NCBI GenBank assembly: GCA_022702705.1 | Contig: CM040424.1 | Location: 80,665,452-80,729,451 of the forward strand | Length of the DNA: 64,000 nucleotides | Direction: 5' to 3' | Origin: Papilionanthe hookeriana x Papilionanthe teres | Lineage: Eukaryota > Streptophyta > Magnoliopsida > Asparagales > Orchidaceae | Shown: piece by piece, positions 23,852 to 37,279 of the stretch | Position numbering within the stretch: position 1 is the first letter of the stretch | Layout: each line of letters opens with the position of its first letter | Notes under the pieces: generated by a model | What the model saw: only the letters and a program-made list of their open reading frames with translations | What the model was told of the DNA's origin: nothing | Database searches by the model: none | Position numbers and translations under genes: made by a program

Positions 23852-24891
23852 TTTTAAAAATGATCAATTTTATTCAGCAAACTTAAGTGTTGGAGATAGA
23901 GAAATTGTGTATTTTATGAATAAGGTGAGTATCATAAAAGAAACAATGTTGAAAAATAAATGTCGAAAGAATAAAAAAATTGTGTTAGAAAATAATTTAT
24001 ATTATAAATACTTAATGCCGTATTTAGGTGGTTGAAACTGATAGAATTTTATAAAAAAATAAATAATGTGGATTGAATTCAACATTTTTTCTTTAGAGCT
24101 GCCAAAATTATTATTTTAAATAATTTTTTTATAAGTTTTATATTACTGTTTTGAATTATTGGACAAAAGTACTCCTTGGAGGGGCAAAATTAATTATTTA
24201 ATGATGATTGTTTATTTTCCAACAAATTAAGAGAAATTTTTAAATTATGGTGAGCAACTGCCCACCCTGCAGTATTCCTAGCTCTATCCTTGCTCACCAA
24301 GCCATCAACATTTGGTTAGCTTATCAGGAATGAAGGAAGCTTCTAAGTAAGTGTTGTGACGGACGGGTAAGGGATATTGAGACGCAGTCATAAGAGAATT
24401 ACAAGATTGTCTACATAACTATGAGATTCATATTTTGCATGTGAATAACTGAGGGACACGTAGATGGAAGTGTTGAATGTTCATCGATAGGAGCACACTT
24501 AAGATCCATTTGAGGGGCAGCTATAATTTTTTGAAGAAGTTGTGAAGTTCTCGAAGAAGAAATAGTTGTTAAAAAAGCTGCAATGACTATTGTGATTTTT
24601 TTTTTTTTTTGAAAAAGTCATACTGCAGCTTTCCAGCAGCCACTGCAAGTAGCCAGGTCTGACGACATAATGTAGTTTTCAACTGCATCTTTTTGAAAGC
24701 ACAACCAAAACGTAGTTTTGTCTAGTTGCTGGGTAAATAATGCGGGGACACATGATTGTTATATTTTGAATACACTCATATCAAGAGGGAGAGAGAATAT
24801 AGAGACTTTGTTTTTCTTAATATCTCAAAAATATGGACACAAAATAAACTAAAAAAATTATTGAATAATTGATACAATTCACATGATGCAT

Positions 24892-24893
<2 letters not shown>
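23416..24893. other. Unassigned stretch with a half MITE-like repeat
   Basis: At about 23653-23740 there is a left half of the TTTACATGCATACC repeat (GAAAATTACATGCATACCATCC), followed by a short (TA)n at 23819-23846. The rest shows no gene. Confidence 0.45.
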
Positions 24894-24963
<70 letters not shown>

Positions 24964-25029
24964 GTGTGTATGATATATGTATATATATATATGTATGTAT
25001 GTATGTATGTATCTATCTATGTATGTATG

Positions 25030-25100
<71 letters not shown>
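24894..25100. repeat. Compound (TA)n-(GTAT)n-(TA)n microsatellite
   Basis: Two long TA runs enclose a block of TGTGTGTA, GTAT and CTAT units. The right run abuts the truncated LINE without any spacer. Confidence 0.95.
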
Positions 25101-25102
<2 letters not shown>

Positions 25103-27169
25103 CTAGTCAAGCTTTATTTTGGGATTTGGGTGATGGCCAGGTCTCTTTGTGGCATGATAGTTGGGGCTTACCGCATTTATATTTGAATCCTCAACACCCC
25201 AATCATGAGAACCTACTTGTATCTGATTGCTAGATATATGGTCATTGGGATTTGCCTAAGTTAAGAGATTTAGTTGGTAATGATGTTGCTTTGCATATAA
25301 ATCATATTCCTATACATGAAACACATAAGGATAAACTTATCTGGAAGAAGGCACCTCACATGTCTGTCAGTAAACACTTATATAATTCTATCACTATGTT
25401 TCCCAGGTGGCAATGGGGCACTTTTATCAGGAAACCCCTCTTTACACCTTCTATGTCATTATTTTCTTGGAGTTATTTCTCTTCTTTACTTCCAATGGAT
25501 GACATTTTAAAAATGAAAGGATTGAGATTGGTTTCTATTTTTCATCTCTGCAAATAAGCTGAGAAGTCCTCCTCTCATATTTTTTTCAGTTGTACTTATA
25601 CAAGTGACATTTGGAATAGGTTGGCCAATGTTTTTTGAATAGCCTGGCCAGGCTACTGCTCGATTTCTAGTTACTTTAAAACTTGGAAGGACACCACACC
25701 GGCTGGGAAATCTATGATGTTTTTCCCTTTGGTGGTCATCTGGTTTGTATGGAATGCCAGGAATTGTTATAAGCATTCTAATAACCACCCCACTTCTGTC
25801 GTAACATTCTCGCACATTATGGCTTATTATCATAGAGCTATCAAACTTACAGCCTCCACTCCCCTCTATACTAAGCGGCCTGTACTTGTTGAGTGGCTGC
25901 CTCCTATGTATGGATATGTAAAGGTTAATGTTGATGGCTGCTTGGTCCGAATTATTTTACGGAGTTGGTGGCTTATTCAAAGATCACATGAGTAATATGT
26001 TATGTTATTTCAATTCCCCTGTGGTGGCTGATACACCTCTCATTCGTCGTAGTGTGGGCTCTTTTACCGGCACTCAAAACTGCTATCTATTTTAACTTTA
26101 ATAACCTGTTGGTGGAATTTGATTCCAAAATGTTGATTAACATATTCTACAGAAATGCTTCTCTTCCTTGGAATCTTGTATATCTGTTCAAACGTATATG
26201 ACACTTCATTATTACACATTCATTACAAGTACAATTAACTTTTATTTACAGAGAGGGAAACCAACCTACTGATTGGTTAGCTAAGCATGCGACTGATACT
26301 CCCTTAGTAGGTAAAACACCTCCTTATCAGTTAGCTCTTCTTTTGCATGGTGATCTAATGGAGCTACCCTACCTTAGATACTGAGATTTCATGGATCTGG
26401 TTATACTATCCTCTGTTTACTTTTTCTGCCACCATTTCTTATATTTTTTCACAAGTTTTCAGTTTATTAAAAAGAATAGAGATTGGGCTGGTTTATATCT
26501 TGAGCTTCTAACTTTTTCCTAAATCACTGATCCACATGCGACAGCCTTTTCTTGGAACTTTGGCCATATCTTCTGTATGCGGCATTTCTGGGTTTGTTAT
26601 TTGCAGGGCTTTTTGTTTTCTTATTGATTGGATGGCTGAACTGCGTTTTTGCAAGCTATATTGTCTCTCAGTTTACAGGGCTTTTGAAACAATACTATGT
26701 ATGCTCTTAATCTTTGTTTTGTTTTTCCTGAAGGATTTGGTGGCAGGTTTCTACAAGTATCCTAGCATCTCCAGGCATCTGGTCTTCTTTGCTGCTTTCA
26801 TGTTTCCTTCCTTCATTGCTGATTTGGTGGCAGGTTTCCTGTTTGAGTCTTTTGGACACAACAGCCTTTATGTTGGTGCTAGCTTCGAGACAAATGGTGC
26901 TTGAAAATATTGCTTCCTTTCCTTCATTGTTTTTTTGTTGTTTTGAATGCTTTGTGTCTCATGTTTTGATTATTTCGAGACGTTTACTTTTATTTAGCTT
27001 TTTGTTGCATTGTTTTGGAGTTTGTCTCTTTTGCGTGCGTTGTACTGTGGGAGGCGGAACCCCTAGAGGTGAGTATTTTTTTCTTTTCATAGTTAGTGAT
27101 CTGCCTCCCCAACCCCCCTTGTAATACTTTTTTCCTAATCAACACATAGGGAGCCCAAAGTGTTCTTTC

Positions 27170-27172
<3 letters not shown>
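25101..27172 (+). mobile_element. 5'-truncated LINE (second family member), decayed
   Basis: Begins abruptly after (TA)n inside the post-RT region: FWDLGDGQVSLWHDSWG, then the zinc-binding region (about 25500-25610), then an RNase H-like start (VKVNVDGCLV near 25920) and NQPTDWLAKHATD-like sequence near 26260-26290 across breaks. A long 3' UTR follows with a repeated GATTTGGTGGCAGGTTTC (near 26737 and 26821), ending CTTTCCCAA directly before another (TA)n. Reverse transcriptase and endonuclease are missing. Confidence 0.8.

Positions 27173-27239
<67 letters not shown>
27173..27239. repeat. (TA)n microsatellite at the LINE 3' end
   Basis: About 33 TA units follow the last LINE base; no poly(A) tail separates them. 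Confidence 0.95.
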
Positions 27240-27243
<4 letters not shown>

Positions 27244-27961
27244 CAATTTCTCATCAACCAAATGAGAAATAAAACATTTTTATTCCATTTTCTCTTCATA
27301 TAAATAAATTAATAAATAAAAAAATAATTTCAACCCACTTTTATTTCATTGGAACCATAAAAAGCCTGACATTATTTATTATTTATTTTCTTTTAACTTG
27401 AAAAATGTAAAATATAAGCTTCATCTTTGAAACCATTGGTAGAATCCCATGCAATATTTTAGACTTTGAATAATTTTTCGTCACATATTATTGCGAAGTG
27501 TGGACTGTGAAAAGCAGTCAATGTTTATAGTAAGTTTAAGAAAAATATTATTATTATTATATTTTTTTTCCACATATATCCAAAACAGCATGCTGTAATT
27601 ATGATGACTGTTTACTCCTTTCAGCTCTTCTCCTCTGACCTATGTTGTTAAGGACGATGGAGCAAGCAAGTATAATTAATTTTAGGAGTGTATAAAATAT
27701 ATATCTTCTACCGGTCGTATCTTTTGAAAGATAATTACGTATACAAATTTAATTAGAATTGTTAAATATATAAATTTTTACAGTTAAATAAAATGTCAAT
27801 ATCAGATTCGCCGTGTTGGAAATCAGGTGAAAAGACCCCTTTGACAACCACAAATTAGTTCATAATTATTCAACAAAACATTTCAATCATTTCATTATTT
27901 AGCTTAAAATATTTATAAAATTAAATTTATCATTTATCTCGATTTCACTGACCTCGATTAC
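27240..27961. other. Unassigned AT-rich stretch
   Basis: No gene, repeat or regulatory element is supported here. Confidence 0.4.
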
Positions 27962-28243
27962 TAGTCTGTTTGGGGCAGCAATTTATTGAATAATCTGCTA
28001 ATAAGTTGATTAAAAATAATATGCTGATAAATTAAGTGTGGTAGCTATTACAAATTTTTATTTTTATTTTGGAAAAGTCAGACCACAGGCAGAAAGCTCC
28101 CGCCACATCTAGGTAGGAGCGATGTGAAAACGTTGTTTTAGGATTTTGAAAATGCATAAGCTGCCAAAATGCACTTTATCCAAATAAGTCAGATGCGTTT
28201 TCAAAACGTTACCGCACCAAATAAACTGCCCCACCGGACCCTA
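27962..28243. mobile_element. hAT-like MITE of the GTCTGTTTGGGGCAG type, copy 1
   Basis: Left end TAGTCTGTTTGGGGCAGC; right end, read inverted, TAGGGTCCGGTGGGGCAG. Internal blocks (TTATTGAATAAT, TGGTAGCTATTAC, AAGCTGCCAAAA) recur in the copy at 32292. I found no convincing target duplication. Confidence 0.6.
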
Positions 28244-28247
28244 CATA

Positions 28248-28470
28248 AGGGAAATTTGCATGCACGTCATCTAACACCTAAAATTTGATATTTACCGTTC
28301 ATAACATCTTGATATCATAAATTTATGTATAAAAAAATATATTTAATATTTAAAAAGATAATTACAGTGATATTTTTTTATATGTATGTATGTAAATACT
28401 AATAATGTTTGGATGTTAGAGGAATTGGTAAGACCATAAAAATGATGTGGAATGGATGTAAACGCTCCAA
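28248..28470. repeat. TTTACATGCATACC MITE-like repeat
   Basis: Left end GAAATTTGCATGCACGTC with CTAACACCTAAAATTTGATATTTAC; right part TATGTATGTATGTAAAT and GGATGTAAACG. Diverged. Confidence 0.5.
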
Positions 28471-28653
28471 AAAAACAATACGCGGAAGCAGTGCACTCAC
28501 ACTACGCCCTGTCCAATACGGTTGGGAAATAAAACAAATTTCATAAATATATTAATTGAATGAACAATATTTGGAATGGTTGATGGGCCCCACGCGGTCC
28601 CATATTCAATTTTGTGATTTAATGGCATGTCAACGTCACCCAATAATATAAAA

Positions 28654-28886
28654 GTATAAGCAAAATTTACATGCATGTCTCTCATTTCTCATGTATTTAC
28701 ATATCTAAGCTTCATTTTTTTCATATAAGCCTCCTTGCACTGTATTTCAGTTTTTTTAAGCTTAAATACTTGTATTATTTATGCAATCTCAAAGATTTGG
28801 GGTGTATACATGTAAAAAATTCAAAGTTTAGATGCCAGATATGTAAATAGTAAAAAAGTTTGGTGGTATGTATGCAAATGCCCCAT
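28654..28886. repeat. TTTACATGCATACC MITE-like repeat, well preserved
   Basis: Left end AAAATTTACATGCATGTC, then TCATGTATTTACATATCTAAGC; right end AGATATGTAAATAG and GGTGGTATGTATGCAAATGC, inverted relative to the left. Similar AATATAAA-containing strings flank both sides but cannot be aligned cleanly as a target duplication. Confidence 0.6.
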
Positions 28887-28924
28887 AATATAAATATAAA
28901 GCATAAATAATATATATATATATT

Positions 28925-29262
28925 TATAATTGCGATGGAGGTTTGGTTCGCGATTTCTCTGGCATTTGGCGTTGGATCTACTTATTTCGCCTTTTCACTG
29001 TGCGATTTTCGCTCTTCTGGCATTTGGAGTCTATTTCAATAATTTCAGCGTATAATTTCTCACTCTTCCTCAAGAAAGTACCCGAAGAAGAGGAGGACTT
29101 AGGCGACCCTTTCTAATGTATTGTTTATTTGCATGTTTTGCTTTGTTTTGTCGTTTATGTGAGTGTAATTTATGAGTAGAGCTCCATTTTTCGGGGCCCT
29201 CTTATACCACTTATTGTACCGCTTTCATTTCAATAAATTATTTGTTTTACCGAATATATATT
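28925..29262 (+). mobile_element. LINE 3' UTR fragment
   Basis: Contains GGGGCCCTCTTATACCACTTA, GTACCGCTTTCATTTCAATAA and then TTACCGAATATATATT, closely parallel to the 3' ends at 9.2-9.35 kb and 42.1-42.25 kb. No coding sequence remains. Confidence 0.5.
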
Positions 29263-29660
29263 AAAATTATTAAATTTTATGTAGATTTGAAATTAGTTTT
29301 CAGCCAACAGGCTCAATTTGAAATCGATCGGAGGCTGCGGTTGGAAGTTCATAATTTCTACAGTTTCGACCATGTTGACTGAGAACAATAATAAAGAAGC
29401 GGGACGGAATCAAATCTATACGAATATTTAATTCGGAAAAAATATGAGAATTATTAATGCGGGACGTGGATAAGGTGTTGACATTTTCAAAAGTCTTTGA
29501 TGGCTGACTTTGGACCAATTGGCCAATTCATACCTGGCACTTCAATCTCTCTCCTCGCCACTTCCCCTACGACCAAGTAATTTAAACGAAAAATATATAA
29601 TTATAATACAGAATTATACTTTCTATTTATTTCATTTAAACCTTTTTTTTTTCCACTAAT

Positions 29661-29666
<6 letters not shown>
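29263..29666. other. Unassigned stretch
   Basis: A 72-codon minus-strand frame at 29300-29518 has no recognisable features. Nothing else is seen. Confidence 0.4.

Positions 29667-29742
<76 letters not shown>
29667..29742. repeat. (TA)n microsatellite
   Basis: An uninterrupted TA run of about 38 units. Confidence 0.95.
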
Positions 29743-29746
<4 letters not shown>

Positions 29747-31362
29747 TTCAATGACATAAATCTTACAAAAAAAATATTTTCTTTTTAGAAAAAAATTTAA
29801 ATTTCCTCTTATTTCTATAATTTGAATAAGAATCCATGGTCACAATGATACAAGTTATTAGGAAAATAGATGCGGATAAAAAAGAAAATTTGAAGGCGAA
29901 GAAAATTCCTTTTAGTAATTCTCATAAGATCTCTTTCACATTGCATGCATTGAATTGTAAGCATTAGTTATGTTGTTAAATCAAGCCAATTTCAATATTT
30001 CTAAAATGCTTTTAGGATTGATTTGGAAATGAGATATGGAATAAGGCGTCCTGTAAAGTGGTCGTGGTTCAAGCATGGTAAAATAGAAAATCACACTTGT
30101 TTGCCTTCTCATAATGAAAGGGTATGATTTCACTATTCCATATTATTGGTTTTGAAAAGTATTTCATATAAGAATTTAAAGAGAAACAAAAGTTTTCTAT
30201 ATTAGCTAAATGTGTGTTACAATTTCAAAGCTTGCCTATATAGTAGCAAATTTTATCATAAGACCTACACAACAATTATCTCCAATAAGACTAATGCCAT
30301 AGATCTTTGCTTGACTCTAAACCATAGTTGTTTCCTACTATGTATATATAGAACTATGGAAATAACATCATAAATTTTTTCATTAAATCCATCTATGCCA
30401 TATGATATGCATAATTGAAGAGTTTGAGTACAAACATTGGTGCCCTATATACACATTACCATTTTTAATACCCAAAATGTACCTTTTGTTTTTGCATTTT
30501 TAAAAAGTTTAGTTTGAAACCAATTTCATATCAAGTAACATAGGAAATCAGTAATATTTGCAAGTATAGGTATTGATATAATCATGTTTCAATGATGATT
30601 TTAAACCAATTAGACTATTGAAGAATAATGTATTTTATGATTATGTGTGTCAAAAAATAAAAAGTTTGAAAAGTGTTTATTTATGATATTTCAAACTTGT
30701 TGTCTAGATTTATAAATGTTAAATTTAGCACATGTCATATGTTCAATAATACTTATAGCATTTGCCCAATGATATTAGTTCCTTGAAACTAGCTATCATG
30801 GGTGAAAATGAATTAGAAATTCTCTATATTGTTAATGATTATACTTAATGAAAAAATCAAACTAATATGTAAGGATTATATAAGGATCATAAGACTAAAT
30901 TTTAACATTTAACTTTAGATTTTAGTGTATAACAACAATTATAACATGATCTTCTAAGCAAAAAAATTGCTTCCCTTTTCTTTTATTTTTGGCTTTTGTG
31001 GGCACTTTTTTTAACAAATATTAATGGTGTTTACGTGAAATATTGTTATAATAGTGGAGTTTTGAATGTAAAATTGATTTTATAAGTTATACAGAGCAAA
31101 CAATATTTGTTTGATTAAAACAGGAGATAAAATTTGTCTTTTTTTTTCTGTCATGGATTTTAATTGTCATACGGTCATACATTTTATCTAAATATATCAT
31201 TTTGATGGCATAGAGAAATGAGGTATTTATACTCCAAAAAGAAGTATTAAAATGAATGTTTTATGAAGAATAGAAAAGTCAAATTTTATGTTTAATAAAT
31301 AGAATTGAATGGAAGGAAAAGAATGATACTCAATATATAAAGGTCTTACTGATACTTCCATA

Positions 31363-31367
<5 letters not shown>
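29743..31367. other. Unassigned AT-rich stretch
   Basis: No repeat family member or gene is recognised in these 1.6 kb. All six frames are broken by frequent stops. Confidence 0.45.

Positions 31368-31432
<65 letters not shown>
31368..31432. repeat. (TA)n microsatellite
   Basis: About 32 uninterrupted TA units. Confidence 0.95.
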
Positions 31433-31435
<3 letters not shown>

Positions 31436-32291
31436 CACATTATTGGATTTTGATTATCATAAAATAATTTGCACACACGATATACAACATAGTAGATATT
31501 AGTATTAAAGTGCATATACATAATCAAACTTAAAATAAATGATGATTTAAGAAATATACAAAATTTTTGTAGTTCGCCATTTTAAAAAAATATTGCTATT
31601 TTTGTATCTTTTTTTTTTTTGAATTTAAATATGTGTTTTAACTAAGTTATTGCTTATATTTGTAGCTAACATAGCATACAATAGTTCGGTGCTTTACTTC
31701 CTCCCATAGTCACTAATGCAAGGCTTAACACATAGAGTGTGTGAGTTAAAATAATAATAATTTTTTTTAATATTAAAACTAAACTATGATTTTTCCCCTT
31801 TAATATCAATTTACATTAAAAATTTAGCATCTTTATACTATATAAGAAAAAATAAATAAATATAGCTTAAAATTTACTTAAATTTAATAATTGTTTTCCG
31901 ACTAATTTAAATTTAAGTGAACCCCAAATCAAAGTTATAACAATTGTAAATTCGACGAGAATCCGTTGGACTCAACCTAATCACACCACTAATTATAATA
32001 AAAGAGAAAGAATGGATCAAGTACTTATTAATTATTTTATTATAGTCGTCCAAAGAGTGCGCTAAGTAGCAACCGTTTGGTTAATTATGGTTGCTTAAGA
32101 AACTGATTATAATTAATTAACAATGTACTCTTACTTTGATTACGTGTATTTAAAATTATAATCTCACAGCCAGCTTCGTTCGGAACCACTAGCCTCTCAC
32201 CGTCCATATGGACATGGTATAATTAATATTTTAAAAATGTGTGGCGATTAGTAATTAATGAGCTAATTATCTACTAATTAAAGCTACTAAT
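31433..32291. other. Unassigned AT-rich stretch
   Basis: Nothing coding is seen. Confidence 0.4.
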
Positions 32292-32562
32292 TGTCTGTTT
32301 GGGAAGCTGCAGCTTATTGAATAATATACTGATAAGCTGATTAAAAATAATCTGGTGATGAGGTATGTGCGGTAGCTATTACGAATTTTTATTTTTTTGG
32401 AAAAGCTGCAGCCATGAGACGAAGCTTCCGCCGTGCGGTGTGGAAAATGCTGTTTTCAGCGTTTTGAAAACTCATAAGCTGCCAAAACACGATTTACCCA
32501 AACAGGCCAACTGAGTTTTCAAAACGCGACCGCATCAAAAAAGCTACCTCAAACGGACCCTA
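32292..32562. mobile_element. hAT-like MITE of the GTCTGTTTGGG type, copy 2
   Basis: Left end TGTCTGTTTGGGAAGCTGCA; right end, read inverted, TAGGGTCCGTTTGAGGTAGC. It shares the internal blocks of the 27962 copy. It ends about 0.55 kb upstream of the ERF-B start codon, so it lies in or next to that promoter. Confidence 0.65.
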
Positions 32563-33020
32563 AGTTTAATTGATATGACAACCATAACACGGCCTCGGAG
32601 CTAGGACGTACGGCTGCGGTGCACTGAACCAGTGGGTGGATTGCATTCACTCCACTAGAAGTCTACTAATTTTTAGAACTTCACTTAAATATGATTAATA
32701 AATAAAAACTAATAAATAACTAAATATCCAAAATAAATATTAAAAAATATATGAAATTATCAATATATAAGTTAAAATGATTAATTAACTATTATTATAT
32801 AAGTGGATATAGAATGATTTAAATATTTAAATTATTTGATATTATGTAAATGCAGTTGGAATATTAACATAAAATATGAAAATTGTAAAATTAGATATAT
32901 AAATACATAAGAATTAATTTAATTATTTAATTATTTTTATTATTATTATTTTTTTACAAAAGCTCAAAAATTCCATTGGAACCAGTCTTGCTGACAACAC
33001 GCCTTTCTTTCGCCCTCTCC
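32563..33020. other. Upstream region of ERF-B
   Basis: AT-rich, with no further gene. Specific transcription-factor sites cannot be defended by eye. Confidence 0.4.
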
Positions 33021-33030
33021 ATATATATAC
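33021..33030 (+). promoter_or_regulatory. TATA box of ERF-B
   Basis: ATATATATAC lies about 90 bases before the start codon, in a C/T-rich region typical of plant core promoters. It implies transcription starting near 33055 and a leader of about 60 bases. Confidence 0.6.
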
Positions 33031-33115
33031 TCCCTGAGCTTCTCAGCCTCCTCCAACTAAGCCCCGCCATTTCCACTCTCACTTCACCATTCTCTATCTC
33101 TCTCTCAAACCATCC

Positions 33116-33913
33116 ATGGAAACCACCCAATTCATCTCCACACTCGACCTAATCCGCGAGTATCTTCTCGGCGACAGCAGCGCCTCCTTCGACGATCTCT
33201 TTACCACTCTCCCCAGTTCCCCGCCGGCCACCACCACCTCCTCCGACGACCTCACCATCTCCGATTACCTCGATCAGACGGATACCCACACCTCACCCAC
33301 CCCCAAATGCGCCGAGGGTTTCAGATTTCGCGAACCTTCTCACAAAATGATCCGATTCGGGGTCGATCGATCCGAAATGGACCTCACCGTCAAAATTCCC
33401 ACCGCCGCCGCCGCTCCGAAGGTGGAGTGGATCAACGATCTTCCTCCTCCGGAGCTGTTCGATTTCCATCGATATCGCGGGGTGCGGCAGCGGCCGTGGG
33501 GGAAGTTCGCGGCGGAGATCCGCGATCCCAAACGTAGGGGATCTAGGGTTTGGCTCGGGACTTTTGATTCTGCGGTGGAGGCTGCGCGGGCATACGATCG
33601 CGCTGCGTTTCAGATGCGCGGGAGCAAAGCGATTCTTAATTTTCCCAATGAGGTTGGAAGCTCGGCGGATTGGGTTCGGCCGGCGATGGGGGTGGAGAAG
33701 AGGGGGAGGGAGGAAGGTGGGGTAGAGAGGGAAGCGAAGAGGATGCGAGAGGAGGAATCCGAGATGAATATTCCGTCGGAAGCGCCGTTAAGCCCGTCGA
33801 TATGGTCGGTGGCGTGGGAAGGATCGGATCTTACCGAGATCTTCAATTTGCCGCCGCTCTCGCCTTTATCTCCTCACCCGTCGCTGGGCATAACACAGCT
33901 TCTGGTTATTTGA
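33116..33913 (+). CDS. AP2/ERF transcription factor, ERF5/ERF6-like (ERF-B)
   Basis: An intronless gene for 265 residues, paralogous to ERF-A. The AP2/ERF domain is at about 120-176, and from FHRY (117) to SSADW (186) it differs from ERF-A at one of 70 residues (S for T in TFDSAVEAA). The FAAEIRD signature places it in the ERF subfamily. Shared outside the domain are DLTISDY, GFRFREP, MIRFG.DRSE, PKVEWI, a basic NLS-like patch near 194-212, and the C-terminal PPLSPLSPHPSLG with Ser-Pro sites. N-terminal residues 1-40 differ strongly from ERF-A and a proline-rich piece of ERF-A is absent, so the copies are not recent. The start at 33116 is the first ATG after the TATA box. A role as an ethylene/jasmonate- or pathogen-responsive activator follows from the family and is not shown here. 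Confidence 0.95.
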   Translation: METTQFISTLDLIREYLLGDSSASFDDLFTTLPSSPPATTTSSDDLTISDYLDQTDTHTSPTPKCAEGFRFREPSHKMIRFGVDRSEMDLTVKIPTAAAAPKVEWINDLPPPELFDFHRYRGVRQRPWGKFAAEIRDPKRRGSRVWLGTFDSAVEAARAYDRAAFQMRGSKAILNFPNEVGSSADWVRPAMGVEKRGREEGGVEREAKRMREEESEMNIPSEAPLSPSIWSVAWEGSDLTEIFNLPPLSPLSPHPSLGITQLLVI

Positions 33914-33976
33914 GATGATAAAGGAAAGAAGAGGAGAATGCTTCGAGCAAAAGCTTGAAGATTTAAATTTCTCTGT

Positions 33977-33982
33977 AATAAA
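33977..33982 (+). terminator. Polyadenylation signal of ERF-B
   Basis: AATAAA lies 64 bases after the stop codon, at a plausible distance for the 3' end of this short transcript. Confidence 0.6.
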
Positions 33983-35422
<1,440 letters not shown>

Positions 35423-35764
35423 GAAAATTGTACGTAAAGCTACATGTGGAGTCCTGTAAAATTATGTTATGTGGCGTGCGTGGTAAAAAAAAATAGCATT
35501 CGGTCATAATAACACATGGAATATTCCCTCTGTGTTATTCATGTATTATTGTGTGTTATTCTGGTATTATTGTGTTCCTAAAATATTCCCGGTGTTATAA
35601 TAACACAATAACACATGAATATACATAAATATCACATGAATAACACGGGGGGAAGATTCCTTTTGTTATTCTGTTTTTTTTTTCCGACACATGCCACGTG
35701 GCGCGATGTTACTGGACTTCGCACGTAGCTCTACGTGCGGAGTCCTGATGTAAAAATTTTCCCT
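35423..35764. mobile_element. Mutator-type MITE, copy 3
   Basis: 342 bp, flanked by ATGCAGAAA (35414-35422) and ATGCAGAGA (35765-35773), 8 of 9 bases alike. The right terminus shows CTTCGCACGTAG/CTACGTGCGGAG, a self-complementary hairpin, then CCTGATGTAAAAATTTT. The left terminus lacks part of its outer repeat. GCCACGTGGCGCG (35692-35704) carries a CACGTG G-box. The core is built of AATAACAC arrays and their complement around a centre near AAATATTCCCGG. Confidence 0.85.
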
Positions 35765-35773
35765 ATGCAGAGA

Positions 35774-36075
35774 GCGTGATGCAATCGAAATTGATGTTCG
35801 CGCGACCTTATACTTAATATTTAATATTTTTTTATAGGATTCAAAGATTATGAAATCAGATCATAAAAATAATTTATATAAATTTGGGATTTTAAATTTT
35901 ATTATTTAATTCATTGTTAACTTCTATAGATATCAAGGGATACGGAGCTAAAATGCTTCCTTTGTCTTGATAGGCGTGGCTCCGTTTCAAACACGAGTAT
36001 TTATATAAAAATATATGCAAATATATACAAACAAGCTACGAAAATATTAAATAATAATAAAAGAAAATTAAATGT

Positions 36076-36115
<40 letters not shown>

Positions 36116-36295
36116 TTTTAAATGTATTTATGAAACAGACAACGGTAATAATGCGACCAATTCAACAAAGTCAAACAACTCAAATTTCTAACTACGGTTT
36201 CCCAACTACCCTAACCCTTTGACGAGAACAGGTAAAACAGCTCACTGGAGTCCAAGCCATTCATAAACTAAATTAATATAAAAAAATAAAAAATT
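35774..36295. other. Unassigned stretch with a short (TA)n
   Basis: Contains a (TA)n run at 36081-36111. No gene is seen. Confidence 0.4.
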
Positions 36296-36521
36296 GGAAG
36301 ATTTACATACATACCACTCAATTCTCATGTATTTACATTTCTACCACTAAAATCATCTTAATTTTGCATCAAAAGGTGTATTTCGCATTTTTTTTTAAGT
36401 TAAAACGATGATGTTTTTACGAAGATTTGGGTGGTATTAATGTAAAATGAAATTTGAGGTGTTGTATATGTAAAATGTAAATACATAGGTATTGGATGGT
36501 ATGCATGTAAATGTCCCAAAA
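36296..36521. repeat. TTTACATGCATACC MITE-like repeat, best-preserved copy
   Basis: Left end GATTTACATACATACCACTC, then CATGTATTTACATTTCT; right end GTAAATACATAGGTATTGG then ATGGTATGCATGTAAATGTC. The outer 40 bp form clear inverted repeats. About 225 bp, no coding capacity. Confidence 0.7.
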
Positions 36522-37193
36522 GGGAAATTCAACATAGAAAATTGACTGAGAAAAGCCAATCGCTTATTCAATGCACATCTTTTTAGTTTAATGGAGAAGA
36601 TGACAGAATTTCATATTTAATAAAAGAGTTACCCCTTCAGTTTCAGTAATCCATAGTAGTATTTTATGTGGGGAGACCGAGCGGTGGATTCAGAAGGAAG
36701 ATCTCTGCCAGCATCAATTTTTTTTAGTAATTTTAATTCGATTTATTTATTTATTTCAATTTACTTTAACCCAAATAAAATTGTAATCAAGGAATCATGA
36801 CTCATTAATTTCTAATTTAGAGGTCTATTGACTCGAATATTAGAAATTTAGGACATAATATAATTCTTATTTAATTACATATTTAATATATAAATTTTAA
36901 TATTTTACTTACGTGCTACTCTAATTTCTAGCATTCCATAAAAAAAACAATATGAATTAACCTAATTTTTTTGTATGATAAGATACATATTTTTCTTGCA
37001 AACATTTGATGTAATTATGATACAAAAATGTTAGATGTGTGAGGAAAATATATTTCCGTTAGATATGACTAATATATCGGATAATTGACAGATGTTGGAG
37101 CGGAGTGGAAGCATCTGTCCAATTGGGAGAATTTTGTTAAGTGAGTTGGAGTGCGGGGTAATGCCCACAGTATGTTTGTAATTGAAACATGGA
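36522..37193. other. Unassigned AT-rich stretch
   Basis: No gene or repeat family recognised. Confidence 0.4.
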
Positions 37194-37207
37194 TTATATA
37201 TATATAC

Positions 37208-37278
<71 letters not shown>
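37194..37278. repeat. (TA)n microsatellite
   Basis: About 42 TA units with one TACG interruption. Confidence 0.95.

Positions 37279-37279
<1 letters not shown>

Noticed and set aside
24817..25233. Open frames of alternating Tyr-Ile on both strands
   Set aside because: These are translations of (TA)n and (GTAT)n microsatellites. The same holds for similar frames at 7874-8173, 8666-8866, 31330-31527, 34946-35164, 37182-37364, 38941-39210 and 42135-42365.
33307..33918. Other frames inside ERF-B on both strands
   Set aside because: Shadows of the ERF-B frame; they have no homology and no start context.
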